Assembly: GCA_017629415.1 (NCBI GenBank)
Contig: JAGBXG010000379.1
Location: 1-7,148, forward strand
Length of the DNA: 7,148 bases
Source: Pseudomonadota bacterium
GTDB lineage: Bacteria > Myxococcota > Bradymonadia > UBA4248
Reading direction: 5' to 3'
Position 1 is the first letter of the stretch. Each line of letters begins with the position of its first letter. Positions 1 to 6,787 of the stretch are shown here, piece after piece. The translations under genes were made by a program, and so were the position numbers. The notes beneath the pieces are model-generated. The model saw only the letters and a program-made list of their open reading frames with translations. It was not told the DNA's origin and searched no databases.

Positions 1-1706
1 ATGGCATGGCTTACAATTCATACGTGATTTTGGACGAAAAAGTGGCCGTGATGGACACAGTGGATCGCCATTTTACGCATGAATGGCTCGATAATTTGGC
101 TCGCGTTTTAGGGGCACGTCAGCCCGATTATCTGATTATTCAGCACCTGGAGCCGGATCATTCGGCCAATATTGCCGCATTTTTAAAAGTCTATCCCAAG
201 GCGACGGTCGTGGCTTCTGCCAAGGCTTTTCCTATGATGAAGGCCTTTGTTGGAACAGATTATTCGGATAATCGTATCGTTGTCGGTGAAGGTGATACCT
301 TGAATTTAGGGACGCATACGCTGACGTTTGTGGCTGCGCCTATGGTGCATTGGCCCGAAGTTATTGTTACATACGACAGCCATGACAAAGTCCTGTTTTC
401 AGCCGATGGTTTTGGAAAATTCGGAGCAAATGACGTTGCCGAAGACTGGATCGATGAGTCGAGACGCTATTTTATCGGCATCGTCGGAAAATATGGTCCG
501 CAGGTTCAGGTGTTGCTTAAAAAAGCCGCCGGTCTCGATATTCAGACCATTTGTCCGCTTCATGGCCCCGTGTTGAATGAAAACTTGGGCTATTATTTGA
601 ATCTGTACAATATCTGGTCATCCTACGCGGTGGAAGAAGAAGGCATTGTGGTTGCCTATACATCGATTTATGGCCATACCAAAGCCGCTGTCGATGTTTT
701 TGTGGAAATGCTGCAAAGCAAAGGCTGTCCCAAAGTCATCGTCCATGATTTGGCGCGTTGCGATATGGCTCAGGCCGTTGCCGATGCTTTCAAATACAGC
801 CGTCTTGTACTTGCAACCACGACGTATAACACCGATATTTTCCCGCATATGAAGACGTTTATCCATCATTTGATCGGGCGAAATTATCAGAACAGACATG
901 TCGCTTTTATCGAAAATGGTTCTTGGTCTCCGATGGCAGCTAAAGTCATGAAATCCATGCTTGAGAATAGCAAAAATCTCACTTTTGCCGATAAAACCGT
1001 CACCATCAAATCCGCCATGAACGATTCATCGCGCGATGAACTCATGGCTTTGGCCTCAGAGTTGTGCAGCGGTTACGAAGCTTTAAGCAATGATATTGCC
1101 AATAAAAACAATTTGAATGCTTTGTTCAAGATTGGCTATGGGCTTTATGTCGTCACTTCAAGTGACGGAAAACGTGACAACGGTCTCATTGTGAATACTG
1201 TCACTCAGGTCACCAATACGCCAAACCGCATAGCAGTCACGATTAATAAACAGAATTATTCGCATCATGTCATTCAGCAAACCGGAATGATGAATGTCAA
1301 TTGTCTCTCGATTGAAGCCCCATTCAGCATGTTTGAACGTTTTGGGTTCCACAGTGGCCGCAATGTCAATAAATTCGAAAACATGCCCATTGTGCGTTCA
1401 GATAATGGCCTCGTGATTTTGTCTTCCGGCATTAATGCGATGCTTTCTTTGAAAGTCGAAAAATATGTCGATCTCGAGACACATGGCATGTTTATTTGCA
1501 GCATTACCGAAGCGCGAGTCATGAACCAAGTCGAGACAATGACTTATACATACTACCAGAATGAAGTAAAACCGAAGCCTAAAACTGAAGGCAAAAAAGG
1601 GTATGTTTGTAAAGTCTGCGGCTGGGTTTATGAAGGCGATGAACTGCCCAATGATATCATCTGTCCGCTTTGTAAACACGGTGCCGTAGATTTCGAACCG
1701 ATTTAG
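1..1706 (+). CDS. Flavodiiron protein (O2/NO reductase) fused to flavin reductase-like and rubredoxin domains, 5'-partial
   Basis: Predicted cytoplasmic enzyme reducing O2 to water and/or NO to N2O. Residues are counted from the first in-window Met (base 6). The metallo-beta-lactamase-like domain has diiron ligands H47-x-E49-x-D51, H115, D134 and H186 (in CPLHGP). A flavodoxin domain starts near 213, with FMN loop T219-SIYGHT and further loops near 271-277 and 303-309. A DIM6/NTAB-type flavin reductase-like domain spans about 365-515, followed by a Lys/Pro linker and a short rubredoxin (C535-x2-C538, C553-x2-C556). The last three domains match the plan of Moorella-type high-molecular-weight rubredoxin (Hrb), the electron donor of FprA, so donor and oxidase seem joined here. 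The Met at base 6 is not the real start: the preceding codon is Gly (GGC), and the family motif NGM-[SA]-YNSY lies about 30 residues inside the protein. The gene therefore begins upstream of the window. The family is certain; the O2 versus NO preference is not. Confidence 0.96.
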   Translation, partial: GMAYNSYVILDEKVAVMDTVDRHFTHEWLDNLARVLGARQPDYLIIQHLEPDHSANIAAFLKVYPKATVVASAKAFPMMKAFVGTDYSDNRIVVGEGDTLNLGTHTLTFVAAPMVHWPEVIVTYDSHDKVLFSADGFGKFGANDVAEDWIDESRRYFIGIVGKYGPQVQVLLKKAAGLDIQTICPLHGPVLNENLGYYLNLYNIWSSYAVEEEGIVVAYTSIYGHTKAAVDVFVEMLQSKGCPKVIVHDLARCDMAQAVADAFKYSRLVLATTTYNTDIFPHMKTFIHHLIGRNYQNRHVAFIENGSWSPMAAKVMKSMLENSKNLTFADKTVTIKSAMNDSSRDELMALASELCSGYEALSNDIANKNNLNALFKIGYGLYVVTSSDGKRDNGLIVNTVTQVTNTPNRIAVTINKQNYSHHVIQQTGMMNVNCLSIEAPFSMFERFGFHSGRNVNKFENMPIVRSDNGLVILSSGINAMLSLKVEKYVDLETHGMFICSITEARVMNQVETMTYTYYQNEVKPKPKTEGKKGYVCKVCGWVYEGDELPNDIICPLCKHGAVDFEPI

Positions 1707-1726
1707 GTTTCACAAAAATTTGCGCC

Positions 1727-1733
1727 AGAAGGA
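1727..1733 (+). promoter_or_regulatory. Ribosome binding site that decides the dihydrofolate reductase start
   Basis: AGAAGGA lies 10 bases before the ATG at 1744. It is only one base before the in-frame ATG at 1735 and lies downstream of the in-frame TTG at 1720. It therefore favours 1744 as the start. Confidence 0.6.
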
Positions 1734-1743
1734 CATGACAATC

Positions 1744-2247
1744 ATGGATAATATCAAACTTGAGCCGCATCAGAAATTGATTTGTATTGCTGCAGTCGAT
1801 GCATTGGGCGGCATAGGTTTGAGGGGCGGTATCCCATGGGATTTGCCTGATGATAGGGCTTTTTTTAAAGCCCAGACGTGTGGATTTCCCATGATTATGG
1901 GACGTAAAACATTTGACAGCCTCGGCAGAAAGCCCTTGCCGGGGCGTTCGGCGGCTGTCTGGTCTCGCAGGTTATCCCATGTTGAATGTGAGAATTTGTG
2001 CATACACGAGGATTTGTCGATGCTTTTGTCATGGTGTTTTGCACGGAATCATACGGTTTTTTGTATCGGTGGAGCGCAGGTTTATGCGGCTTTACTGCAT
2101 CTTGCAACCGAAATCATGATCAGTCGAGTGCCTGGAAACTGGGACTGTGACGTACATTTTCCAAGCTTTGAAACTTTTCACCTCGAATCGGTTCAAAAAA
2201 TGGCAGGATTTAGCTTGGAATGCTGGAAAAGAATAAGGCAGAAATAA
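1744..2247 (+). CDS. folA: Dihydrofolate reductase
   Basis: NADPH-dependent reduction of dihydrofolate to tetrahydrofolate in the cytoplasm, supplying one-carbon carriers for thymidylate, purine and methionine synthesis. From the ATG at 1744 it is 167 residues, close to the usual 160-170. Family motifs are in order: IAAVDALGGIG (15-25); the Met20-loop equivalent with W32 and the catalytic acid D37 in PWDLPDD; GRKTFDSLGRKPLPGR with R68 matching E. coli Arg57; the cofactor-contacting IGG (108-110) followed by AQVY; and DVHFP (136-140). By eye, Ser127 takes the place of the conserved E. coli Thr113. The gene follows the flavodiiron gene after 37 bases with its own ribosome binding site, so cotranscription is likely. 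Nothing mobile is nearby, so this looks like the chromosomal enzyme, not a resistance cassette. In-frame starts at 1720 (TTG) and 1735 (ATG) are possible but fit the ribosome binding site less well. Confidence 0.93.
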   Translation: MDNIKLEPHQKLICIAAVDALGGIGLRGGIPWDLPDDRAFFKAQTCGFPMIMGRKTFDSLGRKPLPGRSAAVWSRRLSHVECENLCIHEDLSMLLSWCFARNHTVFCIGGAQVYAALLHLATEIMISRVPGNWDCDVHFPSFETFHLESVQKMAGFSLECWKRIRQK

Positions 2248-2285
2248 GTGCAGGACACTGATGCAGTTTGTAATAGGCAATAAAC

Positions 2286-2314
2286 TTGGAACTGTTTGTA
2301 TATAGGAATAGAAT
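2286..2314 (+). promoter_or_regulatory. Possible sigma70-type promoter for the large lipoprotein gene
   Basis: TTGGAA (2286-2291), a 17-base spacer and TAGAAT (2309-2314) give a reasonable -35/-10 pair. Transcription would start near 2321, just ahead of the palindrome at 2324-2348. This was found by eye in AT-rich sequence, so chance matches are likely. Confidence 0.35.
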
Positions 2315-2323
2315 AGTAGATTA

Positions 2324-2348
2324 TTTTAAGTGCATGACGCACTTAAAA
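2324..2348 (+). repeat. Perfect inverted repeat (10-bp arms, 5-base centre) in the leader of the lipoprotein gene
   Basis: TTTTAAGTGC (2324-2333) and GCACTTAAAA (2339-2348) are exact reverse complements around ATGAC. No T-run follows on either strand and the stem is AT-rich, so a classical intrinsic terminator is unlikely. The site lies between the candidate -10 and the ribosome binding site. That suits an operator for a dimeric regulator or a 5'-leader hairpin. A weak terminator for the upstream folA transcript remains possible. Confidence 0.6.
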
Positions 2349-2367
2349 ACATCACGCATGTATGGAT

Positions 2368-2375
2368 AAGGAAGG
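2368..2375 (+). promoter_or_regulatory. Strong ribosome binding site of the large lipoprotein
   Basis: AAGGAAGG precedes two adjacent ATG codons at 2378 and 2381. AGGA at 2369-2372 stands 8 bases from the second ATG. This start gives a clean lipoprotein signal peptide, whereas the longer GTG-initiated reading frame from 2330 would run through the palindrome. Confidence 0.65.
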
Positions 2376-2380
2376 TTATG

Positions 2381-4855
2381 ATGAAAAAAATATCGCCATT
2401 TGTGATTGCCGGTTTGATTCTTTCGTTGTCAGGTTGTACGGATGATACGCCGATAGAAACAGATTTTTGTCCCGATAATCCGGATAAGAATGTGCCTGGG
2501 GTCTGTGGCTGCGACGTGGAAGATAGTGATTTGAATCATAACAATATTCCTGATTGCTTAGAGCCGGATATGGATTTGTGTCCGGATGATCCGGATAAAA
2601 CAATGCCCGGCATTTGCGGCTGCGGTGTGGCAGATACAGATGAAAACTCCAGTACTGTGCCGGATTGTTTGGAAACAGATATGGATTTATGTCCTGAAGA
2701 TCCAGAGAAAACAACGCCTGGCATTTGCGGCTGCGGTGTGCCTGATGTCGATTCGGATGGCGATGGTACCATGGATTGCCAGGATGCATGTCCGAAAGAT
2801 GCCAATAAAATAGAAAGTGGCATTTGCGGCTGCGGTTATTTGGATGAAGGGGATAACATTGCTGATTCGGATGGCGATGGTACACCTGATTGTTTAGATT
2901 TATGTCCTGATAATCCGCTTAAAACTGAGCCGGGACAGGGGGATTGCGGCTGGCTCGATACTGACGGCGATGGCGTTGAAGATAAGGACGATGCTTGTAT
3001 TTACAATCCTACGATTACCAAGTCAGGCGTTGACTGTAATATCAAGCAGAATAATGGAACAACGATTTTCGAAATTTGGACCGCCGGTGATTTTGAAACT
3101 CTGAAAACAGAATTGGATAAGCGTACCGCCGATGGCGCAACACCTACGGATACCTATAAAATTCAGTTAATGCGCAATATCGATTTAAATGAAAAGTATC
3201 GCATCGATACGCATGATGGAAAATGTATGACCGATTTCGTTTCCATTGACTTGAATCATGCGGAATTCGATGGCAAAAAACATACAGTTCAGTTTACACA
3301 GGATAAAGTACGCTGTGCACTCACCAAACCGATTTTTAATCAGGTCATATCCTCACAGATCCACGATTTGAACCTGAATTATGATATGAACGGAAGAGCC
3401 AGTGCCGTTTTGGCAAACGAAATCAAAAGTTCGACCGTCAAAAATGTCGGGTGGAATGGGGATTTCGTTTCCGGTTTCAGCTCGATTTATGGTGAAACAG
3501 GGTCAAGCTTCAGTGTGATTGCAGATAATGTCCATCAATCAACGCTTGAAAATATCCACCAGACGGGATCCATTCAGGCTTTGGATATGAACTATTATGG
3601 ACTTGTCAATTATTTAGATGAAACAAAAGTGACAAATGTTGATATCCAGATTTCCGATTTGATGCTTTTGAAGGATTCGGTTTCAGCTTTTGGTTACATT
3701 GGAAATTTGTCAGAAATTGATGACATCAGCGTAAGTATTGATAAACTTAAAGTATATAGTGGCAGTTATCTTGGTGTATTCCAGACAATGCACGATACCA
3801 TTAGTTTCGATATCTTGAATATTAATATGAATGATGTCGATATTATAAGCACCGGGGAATACCGTCAGGGTGAATTGTCTCTTGTGACAGATACTTTGAC
3901 GGGGAAACTTTCTCATCTTAACATCAATGTCGGCAAACTCTATAGCTATGAAAAAGTTTATGGGCTCATGCGCCAAATCGAAGAGTCTGCAAGCGTTGAG
4001 AATGTTGAACTGAATCTTGGCGAAATGATGGTCAAGGAAAGCATCTATGGTATTTGCTATAGAAATTATGGCACAATCAAGAATGTTAAAATTCAGAGTA
4101 CTGCACTTGAAAGCACCGTACATAGTATTTATGGAGCAATGTATGAGCAAACAAGCAGCGGTAGCATTGAAGATGCAACGCTAACATTTGGAAACATAAA
4201 AACGATGGAAGCGATTTATGGTTTCGCTTCATCAAACTATGGTACGATAAAAAATTATAGAATTAATGCTGAACAGTTGGAAACAATATCAGGAAACGTG
4301 AATGGGCTTGTGAGCTCAACTGGTGAAGATTCAGTCATTGATAAAGTGGATATGATGTATCAAACGGTTAAAGCCAGTCAAACAGTTTATGGCATTGGCG
4401 TGTTTATGAGAGGCGATGTGAGTAATGTGTCTTTTTATGGAGATTTGTATCTGAAATCTGACTATGATTTTAGTATCATGAATCGAGGTGTCAGCGAGTC
4501 AAGTTATCATAATATCGTTGCTTCCATGCGTGTTCGTCAGAGGAATTATGATGAAACAACGGGAAACTATACTGATTTGACGCTTTTTAATAAGCCCTAT
4601 TGTTTTGAAAGATTAGATATGGGGGTAGCTCCGGTAGTAAATTATTACTATCGCGGCGATGAAACCCAGGAGAGTGTTCGTTTTATAGAAGAAGGTCGAA
4701 CAGCAGCCGATGAATTTATTGCTTTCCAGCCTACGGCTTCTGAAGATGTCTTAAATGGTATTGTTGCAAAATTAAATACCGCTGAGGCGGATGTGTGGAC
4801 ATGGGCAGAAGTCGAAGAAGACGGTGCCAAAATCAAAATTCCCAGATTGAAGTAA
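2381..4855 (+). CDS. Large surface lipoprotein: Cys/Asp-rich repeat stalk plus GLUG-like beta-helix repeats
   Basis: 824 residues from the ATG at 2381. The N-terminus has a KK pair, a hydrophobic stretch and lipobox LSGC with Cys19 as the lipidated residue, so export and membrane anchoring are predicted. Residues 30-219 form six Cys/Asp-rich units, several with DSDGDG or DTDGDG stretches like thrombospondin type 3 calcium-binding repeats. From about 230 the sequence resembles GLUG-type surface proteins: an opening like IWTAGDFETLK, then a Leu-rich RNIDLN segment and FDGKKHTV. About ten repeats starting with an aromatic-Gly pair follow at 406-698. The end (about 790-824) is a DVLNGIVAKLN...WTWAE segment with a short basic tail, as often closes such proteins. 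No catalytic motif is visible. A structural, adhesive or ligand-binding surface role is inference; the exact function is unknown. It has its own probable promoter and a convergent neighbour downstream. Confidence 0.85.
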   Translation: MKKISPFVIAGLILSLSGCTDDTPIETDFCPDNPDKNVPGVCGCDVEDSDLNHNNIPDCLEPDMDLCPDDPDKTMPGICGCGVADTDENSSTVPDCLETDMDLCPEDPEKTTPGICGCGVPDVDSDGDGTMDCQDACPKDANKIESGICGCGYLDEGDNIADSDGDGTPDCLDLCPDNPLKTEPGQGDCGWLDTDGDGVEDKDDACIYNPTITKSGVDCNIKQNNGTTIFEIWTAGDFETLKTELDKRTADGATPTDTYKIQLMRNIDLNEKYRIDTHDGKCMTDFVSIDLNHAEFDGKKHTVQFTQDKVRCALTKPIFNQVISSQIHDLNLNYDMNGRASAVLANEIKSSTVKNVGWNGDFVSGFSSIYGETGSSFSVIADNVHQSTLENIHQTGSIQALDMNYYGLVNYLDETKVTNVDIQISDLMLLKDSVSAFGYIGNLSEIDDISVSIDKLKVYSGSYLGVFQTMHDTISFDILNINMNDVDIISTGEYRQGELSLVTDTLTGKLSHLNINVGKLYSYEKVYGLMRQIEESASVENVELNLGEMMVKESIYGICYRNYGTIKNVKIQSTALESTVHSIYGAMYEQTSSGSIEDATLTFGNIKTMEAIYGFASSNYGTIKNYRINAEQLETISGNVNGLVSSTGEDSVIDKVDMMYQTVKASQTVYGIGVFMRGDVSNVSFYGDLYLKSDYDFSIMNRGVSESSYHNIVASMRVRQRNYDETTGNYTDLTLFNKPYCFERLDMGVAPVVNYYYRGDETQESVRFIEEGRTAADEFIAFQPTASEDVLNGIVAKLNTAEADVWTWAEVEEDGAKIKIPRLK
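2468..3040 (+). repeat. Tandem Cys/Asp-rich coding repeats (thrombospondin type 3-like stalk)
   Basis: Six units begin with a Cys at bases 2468, 2579, 2690, 2789, 2903 and 2996, giving lengths of 37, 37, 33, 38 and 31 codons; the last is degenerate. The pattern is CPDxPxKxxPGxCGC, then an acidic segment ending in DC. GGCATTTGCGGCTGCGGT occurs identically at 2609, 2720 and 2819. GATTCGGATGGCGATGGTAC occurs at 2750 and 2864. Such near-identity in DNA points to recent duplication or gene conversion within the array. The paired Cys probably form disulfides and the Asp-rich loops probably bind calcium (known for thrombospondin type 3 repeats, inferred here). Confidence 0.85.
3596..4474 (+). repeat. 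About ten tandem 27-32-residue GLUG-like/beta-helix repeats (coding)
   Basis: An aromatic-Gly or equivalent pair recurs at lipoprotein residues 406, 437, 464, 496, 527, 556, 584, 613, 641 and 670. The intervals are 31, 27, 32, 31, 29, 28, 29, 28 and 29 residues. The most regular units read YG-hydrophobic-x(4-6)-[YS]G[ST]I-[KE][ND]-x-hydrophobic-x-hydrophobic; NYGTIKN occurs twice. This periodicity suits successive coils of a beta-helix or solenoid and resembles the GLUG motif. One earlier unit may start at 370. The DNA copies are well diverged, unlike the stalk repeats. Confidence 0.7.
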
Positions 4856-4900
4856 CTCAATGCTCACTAGGGGGAGTGGGGCAAATCTTCTTATTGCGGG

Positions 4901-4960
4901 ATTCTAAAGGGGCTCAGCCCCTTTAGTGGGGTGTGGGGCAAAGCCCCACAAAACCTTCGC
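4901..4960. repeat. Double-hairpin intergenic repeat, copy A, between convergent genes
   Basis: Hairpin 1: TAAAGGGGCT (4905-4914) and AGCCCCTTTA (4916-4925), perfect around a single C. Hairpin 2: TGTGGGGC (4932-4939), AAA, GCCCCACA (4943-4950), perfect. The centres are 26 bases apart. The same order, spacing and flanking AAC-CTT-like tail recur at 6788-6849 and, decayed, at 6633-6695. It sits in the 136-base gap between two converging stop codons, where it could end transcription both ways. Neither strand has a T-run directly after either stem, so a classical terminator is not shown; the only T-run (4974-4979) lies apart. Confidence 0.75.
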
Positions 4961-4991
4961 GTAAGCCATGATCTTTTTTATGTCCCGGTGC

Positions 4992-6587
4992 TTACCACAT
5001 GTGAAGGTTAAAACCGAAGGCTTCATTGTCTTTCATGGCATCAAGTTCGGTAACATCGATACAGCCATCGGGGGTATTGCAGGCTATATTGCCAGATGCT
5101 TTGCCATAGACGTCCTTGAATGAATAGCGTATGCCGCCTGTCTCATAGTTTTCAACCCTGTTGTCGAGCAGGCGCATTTCTTTGAGGTTTGTGGCTGAAA
5201 TCATGCCTTCTTTCACAAGGTTGTCTTTGATGCAGACTTTGTTGCGGTTGGTCAGCATCAGACGCGTTCCCTGAACTTCATTTTTTACAAAGAAACTGGG
5301 ATAAGGCTGATCCATGTCTGTGCCGTAAGAACAGCAGACTGCATAGCCGCATCCTATACTTTTGGTAAATTTCTCAAACTTATTTTTATACAGGATATAA
5401 GACGATTTGGCTTTAGGGATGAATGGATTGTCAATATATCTATCCATATCCCCTTGTGAGAAGGTGTTGTATTCTACAAAAAGATTGTAAACATCATTAT
5501 TGACGATATCACCGCCCACATTGTCATGGAATATATTATTGTCAATGATAACATTGGTGTTGGGACGACCCACTCCCTCAAAGTCAATCCCGAATTGCGG
5601 TGATGTGCCGCTCGTATGATGAATCTTGTTATGGGTGATACGCAGACCATTGACACCAACCACTGAAATCCCTTGACGGAAGTTGTCGTCAAAATCGGAA
5701 TTTGCCAAAATAAAGTGTGCCGAAGTCTGAGGTTTATCGGCTGATGGGGCTCTGTCGTAAATCAGAATACCATCGCCGTGGGATTGCCGGAGTTTCATTT
5801 TATTGATGAAAATATGGTGAGAATAATAAGACGTGATAATATTACATTCCTCATCTGTTGAATCTTCTTCTGACATCGTATGATCATATTTTTCACCAAT
5901 GAGTTCGCCGCCTTCAATATAGATATGACTGCGGTTTCTAAGATTAATAATATTGCAATCATAAGTATTCGTTGGAATCATTTGCAATATCACTTTGTCA
6001 CTCATAATCAGTGCCATGCCATCAAGCGGCCGAATCCCTTCCGTAAAATTCGATTCAGGACTATAACCAATAGGGTAGTGACCATCTGGAATAATAATTC
6101 TGCGATAACCGGCATGGTAGGCATCTTCAATCGCTTGATTGATGCCTTTTGTCGTTTCTTCAGCTTTGGAAACATCATAAACGTTAGAAATATTGTATTT
6201 CTTGATATCGATGGTGGTTTCATAGCCATATTCAGGCAAATCAGGAAATTCAATCACAGGATGTTTGGGGTATTTCCATTCCGCACAAGAACCTTCGAGT
6301 TCTGAGAGCTCTTTGAGTTCAGGAAGCGGATTCTCCGGCATCAGGCGTACAGTACAATCGAGAATGTCGTCGCCATTGATATCTTTACAATCGCATGTGG
6401 CAGCATCTGCATTGCACAATGCGGCTTCGTCACATGTTCTGATGACCTGCCATTTGCCGTCTACACATTGGTTAAGCTTTGCATCATCACAGAAAAACGT
6501 GTCTTTTTGGCATTCATCAGAACAGGCGGCAAGACACAGGGCCCCCAAACTGATCATCGAATAAATTCTAGCCTGGCGTGTTTTCAT
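4992..6587 (-). CDS. Lipoprotein with Cys-rich N-terminus and pectate lyase-like right-handed beta-helix
   Basis: 531 residues. A basic N-terminus, hydrophobic core and lipobox LAAC (Cys22) predict export and lipid anchoring. Residues 22-78 carry nine Cys, including the lipidated one, in a CxxxC...FFC...QC...TC...LC...TCDC pattern that ends in a DINGDDILDC motif. After a Pro/Glu linker, residues about 145-230 (INQAIEDAYHAGYRRIIIPDG... then IYIEGGELIG) match the cap and first coils of pectin-lyase-fold proteins. Parallel beta-helix repeats follow, with GDGILI (271-276), RQGISVVG (304-311), HHTSGT (323-328), FGIDFE (332-337) and several NN/HN turns such as IIDNNIF. Relatives include polysaccharide lyases, epimerases and glycan-binding proteins. 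I see no catalytic set that decides among them, so enzyme activity is unproven. C-terminal Cys at 413, 418, 419, 452, 503 and 509 may form disulfides. The gene converges on the large lipoprotein and diverges from the next one. Confidence 0.88.
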   Translation of the reverse strand: MKTRQARIYSMISLGALCLAACSDECQKDTFFCDDAKLNQCVDGKWQVIRTCDEAALCNADAATCDCKDINGDDILDCTVRLMPENPLPELKELSELEGSCAEWKYPKHPVIEFPDLPEYGYETTIDIKKYNISNVYDVSKAEETTKGINQAIEDAYHAGYRRIIIPDGHYPIGYSPESNFTEGIRPLDGMALIMSDKVILQMIPTNTYDCNIINLRNRSHIYIEGGELIGEKYDHTMSEEDSTDEECNIITSYYSHHIFINKMKLRQSHGDGILIYDRAPSADKPQTSAHFILANSDFDDNFRQGISVVGVNGLRITHNKIHHTSGTSPQFGIDFEGVGRPNTNVIIDNNIFHDNVGGDIVNNDVYNLFVEYNTFSQGDMDRYIDNPFIPKAKSSYILYKNKFEKFTKSIGCGYAVCCSYGTDMDQPYPSFFVKNEVQGTRLMLTNRNKVCIKDNLVKEGMISATNLKEMRLLDNRVENYETGGIRYSFKDVYGKASGNIACNTPDGCIDVTELDAMKDNEAFGFNLHMW

Positions 6588-6593
6588 TTAAAA

Positions 6594-6598
6594 TCTCC
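6594..6598 (-). promoter_or_regulatory. Ribosome binding site of the minus-strand lipoprotein
   Basis: On the minus strand GGAGA ends 6 bases before the ATG at 6587. It supports this start over the next in-frame Met (residue 11), which would leave too short a signal peptide. Confidence 0.65.
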
Positions 6599-6632
6599 AA
6601 GTTTATTCATGTATAAAACAAGTTGGATTGTA

Positions 6633-6695
6633 GGTTCTAGAGGGTTTAAGCTCCTTGGCGTGGTTTGGGACTCAAGTCCCCCAAAAACTTTGCAA
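6633..6695. repeat. Double-hairpin intergenic repeat, copy C (decayed)
   Basis: It aligns with copy B along its whole length: GGTT at the left, a GGGxTxAxGC core, CCTTGG, then the second hairpin and AACTTTGCA at the right. The first hairpin is broken. The second survives as GGGACT (6667-6672) and AGTCCC (6675-6680), with a two-base bulge before the outer TTT/AAA pairs. Changes in both arms relative to copy B keep the pairing, which hints at past selection on the fold. Confidence 0.6.
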
Positions 6696-6787
6696 CAGGA
6701 AAGCGAAATGGGATACAGGGTTCCATTCCGCCCCTAAACGTTAGTAACCAGTATTCGGCTAACTTACGAAAACGTTAATCCATTGTG

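Noticed and set aside
1..27. ATG at base 1 as a gene start
   Set aside because: That frame stops at 25-27. The flavodiiron frame runs in from outside the window, and its Gly-Met-Ala-Tyr-Asn is an internal family motif.
1744..2247. Mobile trimethoprim-resistance dfr cassette
   Set aside because: There is no integrase, attC-like site or insertion sequence nearby, and the gene sits directly behind a chromosomal-type gene.
2376..2885. Minus-strand open frame of 169 codons, rich in His and Pro
   Set aside because: It is the antisense shadow of the Cys/Asp-rich repeats; it has no ribosome binding site and its repetitiveness is inherited from the sense strand.
2468..3040. Regularly spaced repeats that might suggest a CRISPR array
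   Set aside because: The repeats are in frame, encode a Cys/Asp pattern, vary in spacing and lie inside a long gene with a signal peptide; no cas gene is present.
4905..4950. Bidirectional intrinsic terminator for the convergent genes
   Set aside because: The hairpins are strong, but neither strand has a T-run right after a stem, and the same element lies in a divergent gap where a terminator is not needed. It is kept as a repeat, not a terminator.
5880..6305. Plus-strand open frame of 141 codons inside the beta-helix lipoprotein
   Set aside because: It is wholly antisense to a well-supported gene, has no family resemblance and no start signal.
6711..6740. tRNA-like T-arm (GGGTTCCATTCCGCCCC)
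   Set aside because: The loop does not match TTCRA, no matching acceptor, D or anticodon arms can be found upstream, and the word also occurs at the edge of the repeat element.
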